Positions 52,281 through 62,511 of a stretch of DNA of 64,000 nucleotides are shown piece after piece. This DNA comes from Microglena sp. YARC (Eukaryota; Chlorophyta; Chlorophyceae; Chlamydomonadales; Chlamydomonadaceae), in the NCBI GenBank assembly GCA_022414725.1, contig CM039465.1, positions 25,687,622 through 25,751,621 on the forward strand, written 5' to 3'. The notes below the pieces were generated by a model. It searched no databases and was not told where the DNA came from. It saw only the letters and a program-made list of their open reading frames with translations. How positions within the stretch are numbered: the first letter of the stretch is position 1; each line of letters starts with the position of its first letter. The translations under genes were made by a program, and so were the position numbers.

Positions 52281-53523
52281 CTGCAACGGATATTGCAAAT
52301 ATTGTATTTTACGGTGGTTGGGAGTTTGGTTCGTTTGTCCTCGACACGCCCCTGATGTTATGGGTTTTCTTGCTTTGTGGGTGCTTTTTCTTTTTGTCTA
52401 AAGCACAGAGTCTCATACACCCTCGCGGTGTCAAGTAGACTTTAACATGAAATGCAATGTAAATGTAATGTAAGAGAATATACTTTCTGTTTGTAGGCTG
52501 GGTAAGTGGCAAAATCAGCTTTCGATCACTATATATGGCGGCCACCACACGCCCTAATCAGGATGGCGCGCCTGCAACGGATATTGCAAATATTGTACAC
52601 GGTAGATTGTTTATTTATAATTCAGCAAAAAGTATAGTTAATTTGTAAAGCAATTTATAGCAACAAATGTATTTATTCACGGGAAGTTCACTTCAAAACA
52701 TCATTAATAAATACAGATTTCACTTTAATCTCTACTTTGAAGGGCAGCTTTGTATAAGCGTTGGTAAGGTTTGTAAGTATTGTCCTGTCTGCTCTTGCTG
52801 GATGGCGGCGGCCAATACATGCCCCACTCTACTTTTAAGGTCTGCTTTTTATTAGAGTTGGTATGGTAGGTAAGTCTTGCCCCGACTGCTCTTGCTGAAT
52901 GGCGGCGGCCAATACATGCCCCACTCTACTTTTAGGGTCTGCTTTTTATTAGAGTTGGTATGGTGGGTAAGTATTGCCCAGACTGCTCTTGCTAAATGGC
53001 GGCGGCTAATACACGCCCCACATCCTTGCAACATCAGAGAATATGCTTTCTGTTCGTAGTCTGGGTAAGTGGCAAAATCAACTTTCGATCCCTATCCAGG
53101 ACTGGACCTAGCAGCATGAAATCATGGGCAGCCATTGCGCACCAACACTCGCTTGTAATTCATAACATAAGAGAATATGCTTTCTGTACATAGTCTGGGT
53201 AAGTGGCAAAATCAACTTCCGATCACTATCCAGGACTGGGCCTAGCAGCATGAAATCATGGACAGCCCAGGTATTTTGTTTTCTGCTATATATAGCGATC
53301 GCTAGTTTTGACCCCGTTCTAGCGAAATTATCGCTACACACAAGTTTGTATTCAATGTTTTATTGCCCTAAATGGCCCTAAAAGCTACTAAAGCACTACT
53401 AAAGCTATTAAAAGCACTTTTTCGCTGCCCCTGGAGGAAGCCTTAGCCCATAAAGCTAGAAGAAACAACACTTTCAGATTTGAAAAAGAAAAAACGGGAC
53501 AGCCGTTGCGCATCAACACTCAC
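52281..53523. repeat. Intron E5-E6: decayed copies of the E6 5' edge
   Basis: Copies of the E6 acceptor edge (GGATGGCGCGCCTGCAACGG or TGGCGGCGGCCAATACATGC) occur at about 52560, 52800, 52890 and 52990, increasingly diverged. GTCTGGGTAAGTGGCAAAAT units occur at about 52498, 53060 and 53198. 53270-53440 has no recognisable content. Confidence 0.7.
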
Positions 53524-53580
53524 TTGCAACTCTAGCTGCATGCGCCTCAGCCTGGTCATGTCGTCACGATTGTGCTTTAC
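53524..53580 (-). CDS. Coiled-coil gene exon E5
   Basis: Acceptor TTTGCTTACAG, 57 nt (19 codons, phase 0-0), donor TTGCAA|GTGAGTG. Encodes [19 protein letters not shown], a short basic coiled-coil heptad stretch. A decayed copy of its 3' edge lies near 53140 without the GT. Confidence 0.8.
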
Positions 53581-55032
53581 CTGTAAGCAAATCGTTGGGG
53601 TCTTGGAGTGAGGGGGGCAGGGTGGGAGGGAGGGAGGAGGGAGGGAGGCAGGGAGGGAGCGAAGGAGGGAGGGAGGGAGGGGGTGAGGCAGGGAGGGGGT
53701 GAGGCAGGGAGGGAGGAGGGAGGGAGGGAGGAGGGAGGGAGGGAGGGAGCGAAGGAGGAGGGAGGGAGCGAAGGAGGAGGGAGGGAGGGGTGAGGGAGGG
53801 AGGGGTGAGGGAGGGAGGGGGTGAGGGGATGAGGGAGGGAGGGAGGGAGGGGTGAGGGAGGAGGGAGGAAGGGAGGGAGGGAGGGAGGGAGGGAGGGAGG
53901 GAGGCAGGGAGGGATTGAGGAGGTGAGGGAGGGAGGGGGTGAGGCAGGGAGGGAGGGAGGGAGGGAGGGAGGGAGGGAGGGAGGGAGGGAGGGAGGGAAG
54001 GAGGGAGGGAGGGAAGGAGGGAGGGAGGGAGGGAGGGAGGGAGGAGGGAGGGAGGGAGGGAGGAGGGTGAGGCAGGGAGGGAGGAGGAGGGAGGGAGGGA
54101 GGGGAGGGAGGGGAACTAAATTTCAATGCATCTGTTCTTCAAAATTGGCACCAACAGCAGCGCCAGTACCTGTTGGTGGCGTATGAGTGCAGCGACTAGT
54201 CGAACATGCCAAACAAAATAGTCAGACAACAAAATTCAACACTCCTGGTCTTCTGGATCCTTTGAGGTGCTACAAGCAGCTTTCTTGGGGCAAAAAAACA
54301 AAAAGGGGCAAAACAACCCCAAAAGGCCCAACGTAGCACCCCCAAACAGCCAGGTACGCAATGTAGCACGAAAGATCAATGCACCAGTTCTTACAGACAC
54401 ACACGCACTCCCATGCCACCAGGCCACCTTGCCACCAGGTCACACGGGACATCAACTCACCTGTTCATCAAGACGCACACACATACATATGTACAGGTCA
54501 CCTTGTCGCCTTGTCACCCGAGACGTCAACGCACCTGTTCTTCAAGACACACACACATATACCTATGAACAGGTCATCTTGTCACCAGGTCACCTTGTCA
54601 CCATGTCACCCGTGACGTCAACGCACCTGTTCGTCAAGACACACACATACACATACATATGTACAGATCACATGGCCAGCAGGACATCTTGTCACCGTTT
54701 CACCTTGTCACCCAAGACATCAACGCACCTGTCCGTCAAGACACACACACATACACATGTACAGATCACATGGTCAGCAGGGCACCAGGGCACCGTTTCA
54801 CCTTGTCACCCAAGACATCAACGCACCTGTCCGTCAAGACACACACACATACATATGTGCAGATCACATGGTCAGCAGTGCACCAGGGCACCGTTTCACC
54901 TTGTCACCCAAGACATCAAAGCACCTGTTTGTCAAGACACACACACACATACATATGTACATATCACATTGTCAGTAGTACACCTTGTCACATTTTCACC
55001 AGGTCCCCTTGTCACCCGAGACGCCATCACAC
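53581..55032. repeat. Intron E4-E5: 98-bp donor-edge array and a 500-bp GGGA tract
   Basis: 54380-55020 contains about seven to eight units (70-105 bp) of the E4 donor edge (CTTGACGGACAG|GTGCG) separated by ACACACATACATATGTACA and CACCTTGTCACC runs. 53600-54115 is almost pure GGGA/GGGAGGA on the plus strand, that is CCCT on the gene strand, immediately upstream of the E5 acceptor. 54125-54240 holds a degenerate donor-edge copy and a possible 26-nt micro-exon (54170-54195) that I do not accept. Confidence 0.8.
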
Positions 55033-55287
55033 CTGTTCTTCAAGATCCTTCACCTTGGAGGTCAACTCAGCATTAATCTCCTCCAGTGACTTGCTACCAG
55101 CTAAGGCTGACATGGGTCCTGAGGAGCCCCCGCAGCTGGAGGCTCCCCTAAACGGTGAAGTGCGTGTAAGAGTGCTAGCGACTTGTTCCTCTAGCTCTTT
55201 CTTTGTACGTGCCGCCCCCCTAAGGCGTTCTTGGAGGGTGGCTACTAGCTTGTCCTTGTCTCCTAGGCTAGATAGATGCCCATTGAT
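55033..55287 (-). CDS. Coiled-coil gene exon E4
   Basis: Acceptor ATTTGCATTGCAG, 255 nt (85 codons, phase 0-0), donor GAACAG|GTGTGATG. Sequence runs INGHLSSLGDKDKLVATLQE, then RTKKELEEQVASTL, a Ser/Gly-rich linker, and LEEINAELTSKVKDLEEQ. Two coiled-coil segments are separated by a flexible linker. Four partial copies of the 5' half lie upstream and about seven copies of the donor edge downstream. Confidence 0.87.
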
Positions 55288-56942
55288 CTGCAATGCAAAT
55301 ATTGTGGTTGTTAGAAACACGCTTATCTGCAACGTGCAACACAAATATTGTGGTTTCTTTGTACGTGCCGCCCCCTTAAGGCGCTCTTGGAGGGTAGCTA
55401 CAAGCATGTCTTTGTCTCCTAGGCTAGATAGATGCCCATGGATCTGAAATACAAATATTGTGGTTGTAAGAAACACATGTATCTGCAATTCAAATATTGT
55501 GGTTTGTGTGTACGAGCCGCCCCCCTAAGGCGTTCTTGGAGGGTAGCTACAAGCATGTCTTTGTCACCTAGGCTAGATAGATGCCCATTGATCTGCAATA
55601 CAAATATTGTGGTTGTTAGAAGTAAGACGTGGGTGCAGGGTTTAGGGGACGGTAATATGATATCATGCCATCATATGATAGATGCCATAATATCATAGAT
55701 GTAGCTACCCTATGATATCATGCCATCATATGATGGCATCTATGTCTTGGTCTTCCAGGCTAGACAGATCCCCATTTATCTGCAATACAAATATTGTGGT
55801 TTTGAGAAGCACATTTATGTGTAACAACACAAATATTGTGGTTGTAAGAAACACATGTATTTGCAACATGCAACACAAACATTGGGGTTGTAAGCAACAC
55901 ATATATGTGCAACACAAATATTTTGGTTGTAAGAAACAAATGTACGTGCCGCCCTCCTAAGGCATTCTTGGAGAGTAGCTACAAGCATGTATTTTTCTCT
56001 CATGCTAGATAGATGCCCATTTATGTGCAATACAAGTATTGTGGTTGTAAGAATCACATTAATGTGTAACAACACAAATATTGCGGTTGTAAGAAACACA
56101 TTCATATGCAACATAAATATTGTGGTTGTAAGAAACAAATGTACGTGTTACACAAATATTGTGGTTGTAAGAAACAAAACGTAGGTTCAGGTTTTAGGGA
56201 ACGGCAATATGATATCATACCATCATATGATATCATATCATGCCGGCAGTCTGACTAGGCTAAAGTTACCATTTATATACAATATCATATGATGCAATTT
56301 GTATGATATCACCTGATATCATACTCGCCTTTGGTCAACATCACACGTAGTAAAACAGCAAGACAGGAACACAGTACAGGTTGCTGCACCTGAGCGTTCA
56401 AAGCTTCACCTCGCCGATTTGCTGCTGCCAAAGCATGAATTGTTCCCAAGCAGCAGTGCAGCAAAACAGCAACACAGCAGCAAAGCATAAAATATTCATT
56501 CATCGTAAAACAGCAACACAGCAGTAAAGCATAACATATTCATACATCGTAAAACAGCAAGACAGGAAGATAGTATAGGTTGCTGCACCTGAGCATTCAA
56601 AGCTTCTTCTCGCCGATTTGCAGCTGCCAAAGCATGAATTGTTCCTAGACAGCAGTGCAGCAAAACAGCAACACAGCAGCAAAGCATAAAATGTTTATAC
56701 ATCGTAAAGCAGCAACACAGCAGTAAAGCATAACATATTCACACATCGCAAAACAGCAAGACAGGAAGATTGTATAGGTTGCTGCACCTGAGCATTCAAA
56801 GCTTCTTCTCGCCGATTTGTTGCCTCCAAAGCAGGAAATGTTCCTTCGCAGCAGTGCAGCAAAACAGCAACACAGCAGTAAAGCATAACATATTCATACA
56901 TCGTAAAACAGCAAGGCAGGAACATAGTATAGGTTGCTGCAC
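55288..56942. repeat. Intron E3-E4: copies of both exon edges, with MITEs
   Basis: 56370-56850 has three copies (190-200 bp unit) of the E3 3' edge, each encoding ANRREEALNAQ followed by GTGCAGC. 55350-56040 has four copies of the E4 5' edge with acceptor (CAATATTTGTATTGCAG then INGHLSS-like sequence), near 55440, 55590, 55770 and 56020. Many short CACAAATATTGTGGTTGTAAGAA units fill the space. Two palindromic MITE copies interrupt the array (55643-55745, 56195-56346). Confidence 0.8.
56195..56346. mobile_element. Palindromic MITE (family A), right end missing
   Basis: Starts TAGGGAACGGC, with the family interior (GCCGGCAGTCTGACTAGGCT, ATTTATATACAATATCATAT) up to TTTGGTCAACATCA; the terminal GCCGGTCCCTA is absent. 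A second, rearranged copy is at 55643-55745. Confidence 0.7.
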
Positions 56943-58566
56943 CTGAGCATTCAACGCTTCTTCTCGCCGATTCGCTGCCTCTAGCCGGGCCCTCAGCTCT
57001 GCCCGCTCCACCTCCATGCGCTCACGAAGCGCATCAAAGTCGGCTTGGGCCTCCTTGCTGCGCAGATGAGCATGCATGGCGGCGGCGGTGGCGGCCGAGC
57101 GCCGAGCAATGGCCTCAGATGCGCCCGCCACAGCAGCCACGTGATCCGCTGCCCCCATGCCACCACCACCACCACCTCCACGGCCCCCACTACCAACAGT
57201 CTCCCTACCAGCTCCGCTAGACCGAGTCCTACCGGCGCTGCTTGAACGGGCAGGTGTAGCTCTACGCTGCATGGCACGCTGAGAGGTTGTGGTGGCCGTC
57301 TGCGTTGGGCCACTGACACGCCGCCCTGGGTGAGCCCCCAAGCCAGTGTCTAAGGAGGAGGCAGTACAGGATGGGTAGGAGGGGGCAGTACGGGATGGGT
57401 AGGACCTGACTGGGGATTCATCCCTGATGGGGGGGGGTGACGTTGAGGTATGCGCTGTGGGGTTAGAAGCAGGCTGGGTTGACTCTGGGGCTGTGGGCCT
57501 AAGGGGAGAGGAGGTGCGGGAGGGTTGGAAGGAAAACTCTGCTGATGAGCTCCGGGGGCTTAGCCCATGGGCCAGGGGGCTGAGAGAGGCGCTGCTATGA
57601 GAGGAGACGCTTTCGTCGTCTACCAGGGATGATGGCCTCCTGGTGAAGACAGCAAGTGCCCTGGGGCTGGCGGGGCGTGAGTCTGAATACTCACCTCCCA
57701 GGGGTGACTCTAACACAGCAGCAGCAGCCGCTGCAAGCACCTTGGCAGCCGCAGCCGCCTCCAATCCACTGTCTGCCCTAGCTGCTAGATGGTACGCTGG
57801 CTCAGTGTTTCCGCCTCCAGCTAGCAGGTGGCCCATGTGGGACAGGGCCTGTGCCTGGCGTTGCTGGGTAAGGGCCAGCGAAGCCTTGGAGGCGTCAATG
57901 GCCTTGCCCTCAAAAGCTGCCCTCACTGCGTGAGTGCTTGCGCTTATCTGTGCAGTCCGGCTAGGGGAGAGAGACCTAGAAATAGGGTTGGGTGACATTG
58001 CACGATGTACTTCACTCCTGCCAAGAGCACTACTACCACCACCAGCAGAGACAGCAGCAGCAGCATAGCCTGGAAATCGCACACTGCTTGCTTCATTCCA
58101 GCCAAGACCATTACCACTAGCAGCAGCACGGTCAGGAGAACGCACACGGCATACTTCACTCCTGCTAAGAGCACTACCACTACAACCACCACCATCAGCA
58201 TGGTCTGGAGATCGCACGGAACATACTTCATTCCTGCCAAGACCGCTGCCACCAGCAGCAGCTGAGCTGTGTGCAGTATACCTGGAAGACGTGGGACTGC
58301 TGTGGCGTGGCGTCTGGAGTCGCTCGAGGGCTGTGAGGACGTCAGCCATAGCTGGTGAAGTGGACCGCTCACGCGCTGGTGACGCAGGGCGAGCAGTTTT
58401 CACAACTGAAGGGACGTAGGGCTGTCTAGAGTGAGAAGCAGAGCTGACTCTGCGTGTACTGCGGAGGGTGGGAGAGGGGGACCTGGAGCCCCTCCCAACG
58501 CTGGAATGCCGACTGTCAGACAAGTGTGGGCTGATACCGCGTGAGCGGGGACTTGTGGAACGAGAC
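56943..58566 (-). CDS. Coiled-coil gene exon E3 (Ser/Pro-rich, start of coiled coil)
   Basis: Acceptor CTACCTCCAG, 1624 nt, donor GCTCAG|GTGCAGC; phase 2 in, phase 0 out. Begins RSRSTSPRSRGISPHLSD. Residues roughly 90-180 contain a loose repeat around GLGRNEV-CSVRSPDH, four units differing in sequence. Ala-rich helices follow (HAVRAAFEGKAIDASKAS; EAAAAAKVLAAAAAAVLES), then Ser/Pro/Thr-rich sequence and a poly-Gly stretch. The last 60 residues are typical coiled coil (ERMEVERAELRARLEAAN, RREEALNAQ). This is the switch from the disordered N-terminal region to the rod. Confidence 0.87.
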
Positions 58567-59445
58567 CTGGAGGTAGTGACAGGGTGAGATGGATGGTGAA
58601 GGTAGGGATTGACTTTTTCAGCATGCATGTAGACACGTGATACCCGCACAGGTGGGTGGGCTGATACCGCGTGAGCGTGGACTTGTGAAAAGACCTGAAG
58701 GTAGTGACAGGGAGTCATGGATGATGAAGGTAGGATGGACTTTTTCAGCATGTATTTAGACACGTGATGACAGCACAAGTGGGTGGGCTGATACCGCACT
58801 AGTGTGGACTTGTGGAAAGGGACCTGGGAGGAGTGACAGGGTGACAGGGTTGATGAAAGTAGGGATAAATACATAAATAGATGATAAGCCTTATTACAAG
58901 GCGTGAGGTTGAGGGGGACCTGGAGCTCCTTCCAACGCTAGAATGCCGACTGCCAGACGTGTGTGGGCTGATAATGCGCGAGTGTGGACTTGTGGAACGA
59001 GACCTGCAGGTAGTGACAGGTGAGGGAGAGATGGATGATGAAGTTAGGTATAGACTTTTTTAGCGTGTATGTGAACACGTGATGACCACACAGGTGGGGA
59101 GGCTGATACCGCGTGAGTGCGGACTTGTGGAACGAGACCTGAAGGTAGTGACAGAGTGTCATGAATGGTGAAGTTAGGCATTGACTTTTTCAGTATGTAT
59201 GTAGACACATGATGCCCGGCACCAGCACACCTGTCAGCCACCTATCAGCCACCAGCACACTTGTCAGTGACCTGTCAGCCACCAGCACACCTATCAGCCA
59301 CCAGCACACCTGCCAGCCACCAGCACACCTGCCAGCCACCAGCACACCTGTCAGCCACCAGCACACCTGTCAGCAACCTGTCAGCCACCAGCACACCTGT
59401 CAGCCACCTGTCAGCCACTAGCACACCTATCAGCCACCAGCACAC
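58567..59445. repeat. Intron E2-E3: acceptor-edge 125-bp array plus donor-edge minisatellite
   Basis: 58567-59165 holds four further copies of the E3 5' edge with acceptor (around 58680, 58810, 58990, 59125), each with CCGCGTGAGC-GGACTTGTGG and a following AAGGTAGTGACAG. A hairpin-repeat copy sits at 58888-58915. 59218-59445 is a short-unit minisatellite whose core (TGTCAGCCACCAGCACACC) is the reverse complement of the E2 donor junction GCTGACAG|GTGTGCTGG, repeated about 11-12 times. Confidence 0.8.
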
Positions 59446-60574
59446 CTGTCAGCAACCTCGTTGAGCGCAAGTATACTGGAACGAAGCTTGTCCATCCCAA
59501 GGAGTCGCCTTTCACTTTCAAGGATGCATTCACTCTCATCCCCACCCTCCTCTGCATCCTGTCCAGACCCACGCCCCAAGCCCGGAAGCAGCCGCTCGAG
59601 CTGATAATCACCCACCCCACCCTCCTCGACTGCATGGGTGGGCCGGGTGGGTCGGGGCTTCACGGGGGAAGGAACCTGTCTGGAGGCTGAGGACGCTGGC
59701 ATGGAGGGGGGGCGGAAGTCAACCGTCACAGGGCCACTGCTGCGCTTGGATAGAGAGGCGGCGGTGGAGTGCTTGTATGAGCTGTTTGCTTCACATGGAG
59801 AGCTAGACCTTACCATACCGCCGTCCCCGCTTGGGCTGGAGTACCGCCTAGCGGGTCGGCTGATCCCCAGGCCCCCCACATGACCTGTACCGCTGTCCAA
59901 AGCAGAGTAGCCAGTACCGGCCGCTGCAGCCCCCCTCATGCGAGAGGGGGAGGAGGGCCGAGGCAGCACCAGGGGTTTGAGTGGCAGGACCTTCCGGGGT
60001 AAGGGAAGTTGATCTGGAGAAATTGACCTGCCAGCTCGCCTGGGTGATATGTCAGCCCCAGCTGATCTCATGGGGTGGGGTGAAAGGGAGCGTCGTGGAG
60101 ATCCAGCTGAGTGTCTTGGTGATGTACGCCCTAGGGTTTGAGAAGCGTGCCTAGGGGAAGAGGAGTTGGCTTGGTTTCGGCTAGGTGAAGGTGAGCGTGA
60201 CCTGGGCTGTGAGACCAAGCCGCGAGGCGGTATAAGCGGCTGTACAGCTGTGAGGCCCAGGCTGTTACCGCCAGCAACCACTCCGAAGCTGCTGCTGCCC
60301 CATGCACCACCACCAAAACTTGATCCTCCTGTGTGGTTCCCCCTGTCCCTCCCAACTCCTTCAGATCGACTGGCGCCAGTGGAGTCACTCTTCTCCCCCT
60401 CATTTTTGTCAGAAGCAAATTTGGGAGGCAGCATCTGTGCTAGAGCGTCTCGGAGAGCTCCTCGCATGGCGGCTGGTGGGGAGCCTGATCGCCCCCCTTG
60501 AGCTGTAGCACTGATGCTGTGCTTCAGAGGGACGGCGCGGTCGACAAAGACAGAGGAGGAAGCGGCTTGCCCGC
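59446..60574 (-). CDS. Coiled-coil gene exon E2 (Ser/Pro/Arg-rich)
   Basis: Acceptor TTGTCTGTAG, 1129 nt, donor GCTGACAG|GTGTGC; phase 1 in, phase 2 out. Opens GGQAASSSVFVDRAVPL. Most is low-complexity, with many SP, SPR and SPSR motifs (for example RSRSPSPSRN) and basic stretches, typical of disordered and phosphorylatable regions. The last part (LERLLPGLGRGSGQ, SECILESERRLLGMDK, LALNEVAD) becomes acidic and helical. The final AG joins the G of E3 into an Arg codon. Both edges are seeds of tandem arrays in the adjacent introns. Confidence 0.85.
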
Positions 60575-61406
60575 CTACAGACAATAGTGGTTGAGGTGGT
60601 TGAGGTGGTTAAGGTGGTTGAGGTGGTTGAGGCGGCTGGCTGCCTGCAAACAATGATGGTTGAGGTGGTTAAGTTGGTTGAGGCGGCTGGTGGGGAGCCT
60701 GATCACCCCCCTTGAGCTGTAGCACTGATGCTGTGCTTCAAAGGGGCGGCGCGGTCGACGAAGACAGAGGAGGAAGCGGCTTGCCCGCCTGCAGACAATA
60801 GTGGTTAGGGTGGTTGAGGTGGCTAAGGTGGTTGAGGCAGCTTGCCCGCATGCAAACAATTATGGTTGAGGTGGTTGAGGTGGTTGAGGCGGCTTACTGG
60901 TGCAGACAGATGAACATGTATGAGTTGGTGCATGAATGCAAAACAGAGAATACGAAGTACGGTGAGGAGGCAGCGGCGTGCTGGTGCAGACAGATGAACA
61001 TGTTTGAGTTGGTGCACGCATGCAAAACAGAGAGTATGAAGTACGGTGAGGAGGCAGCGGCTTTCTGATGCAGACAGATGAAGATGAATGAGTTAATGCA
61101 TGAATGTGAATTGGTTGTATGAGTTGGTTCATGAATTGACGTCAGTATGCACTCCAAACCATACCAACCTATACCCCATCATAAATAGTTTGAACAGGCT
61201 GTAGCATAGACTTTAGCAGATTTGCATACTGATGCAGGGGGTTACGACCAGTCAAATATGCATAACAACATATCCAGACAAGTCAAACATTAAGTATAAC
61301 AGGCGTGCATACCTGTCGGTGATGCAGGAGTGCTGCGACCAGTCAAACATGCATAACAACATAGTCAGAAAGTCAAACATAAAGTATAAGTAACAGATTT
61401 GCATAC
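60575..61406. repeat. Intron E1-E2: duplicated E2 edge and short tandem arrays
   Basis: The E2 5' edge with acceptor is duplicated at about 60680-60793, in a background of GGTTGAGGT repeats (60585-60680, 60800-60895). In the duplicate the codon CGA has become TGA, so it would terminate if used. 60895-61075 has a roughly 110-bp unit repeated two to three times (GTGCAGACAGATGAACATG). Near 61225 and 61310-61345 are two copies of the E1 3' edge with its donor. Confidence 0.75.
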
Positions 61407-61671
61407 CTGTTGGTGACGTAGGAGTGCTGCGACCTGGCTTCCCAGGGACCTCCAGGGGGAAGGCAAACGACACGCTCTTGGACAGCCCCCCCCCCTGGGA
61501 CCGCGTCCTTGTCAGCTCCCTACATCCTTGCAGATAGGCTTGGTCCTCCCTAGGGGAGGTACTGCTGCGCTGCAGGTTCCTGGGAGGGGGCAAGCCCCGA
61601 GAGGGGGCCGACTCCTGTGCGTCTGGAGCTAAAAAGAATGTGGCATGGAACTTCTGGTCGAAGAAATGGCC
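61407..61671 (-). CDS. Coiled-coil gene exon E1
   Basis: Acceptor TTTATAG, 265 nt, donor CAACAG|GTATGC; starts phase 0, ends phase 1. Begins GHFFDQKFHATFFLAPDAQE, then Pro/Ser/Arg-rich and ends TPTSPTG across the junction with E2. The single leftover G joins GC of E2 to make a Gly codon. Not coiled coil. The 5' part is repeated three times upstream (61.73-62.24 kb), so the assignment of this copy as the expressed one rests on its being the only copy followed by a long open frame and a donor. Confidence 0.7.
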
Positions 61672-62261
61672 CTATAAACAAACAAATGATTTGTGTGAGC
61701 AGGGAGGGAGGGAGGGAGGGTGGGGGGGGGGGAGGTACTACTGCGCTGCAGGCTCCTGGGAGGGGACAAGCCCTGAGAGGGGGCCGACTCCTGTGCGCCT
61801 GGAGCTAAGAAGAATGTGGCATGGAACTTCTGGTCAAAGAAATGGCCCTAAAAACAAACAAATGACTATGTGTGAGCGGGGAGGGAGGGAGGGGGGGGGG
61901 GGGGGGGGAGGTACCGCTGCGCTCTCAGGTTCTTGGGAGGGGACAAGCCCTGAGAGGGGGCCGACTCCTGTGCGTCTGGAGCTAAAAAGAATGTGGCATG
62001 GAACTTCTGGTCGAAGAAATGGCCCTATAAACAAACAAATGACTATGTGTGAGCGGGGAGGGAGGGAGGGGGGGGGGGGGGGGGGGGGGGGGGAGGTACT
62101 GCTGCACTCTCAGGTTCCTGGAGGGGGCAAGCCCCGAGAGGGGACCAACTCATGTGCGTCTGGAGCTAAGAATAATATGGCATGGAACTTCTGGTCAAAG
62201 AAATGGCCCTATAAACAAACAAATGACTATGTGTGAGCCGGCAGGCAGGGAGGGAGGGAGG

Positions 62262-62304
<43 letters not shown>

Positions 62305-62311
62305 AGGGTTG
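61672..62311. repeat. About 180-bp tandem copies of the E1 5' edge separated by long G runs
   Basis: Three extra copies of acceptor plus the first 65-75 nt of E1 lie near 61780-61850, 61960-62030 and 62140-62215. Each keeps the HFFDQKFHAT reading frame or a near variant. They are separated by GGGA tracts and G homopolymers, the longest 39 G at 62265-62303. On the gene strand these are C runs. 62311-62511 holds short TGATCATGTGTTTGA-type repeats and no gene. Confidence 0.8.
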
Positions 62312-62511
62312 TGTTTGATGTGATCATGTGTTTAATGTGATCATGTGTTTGATGTGATCATGTATTTGATATGATCATGTGTATGATATGATCAGCCCCT
62401 GCAGCTGTCATGTGCTTGATGTGATCATATGCACGCACATGCATACACGCACGCATGCTACAGTCATACAGGCCGCAGTGTCATAAGAATATGCTAGCTT
62501 GCAGCCCACAC

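Noticed and set aside
54170..54195. 26-nt micro-exon between E4 and E5
   Set aside because: It has AG and GT borders, but both neighbours are phase 0 and 26 nt would break the frame; more likely a degenerate edge copy.
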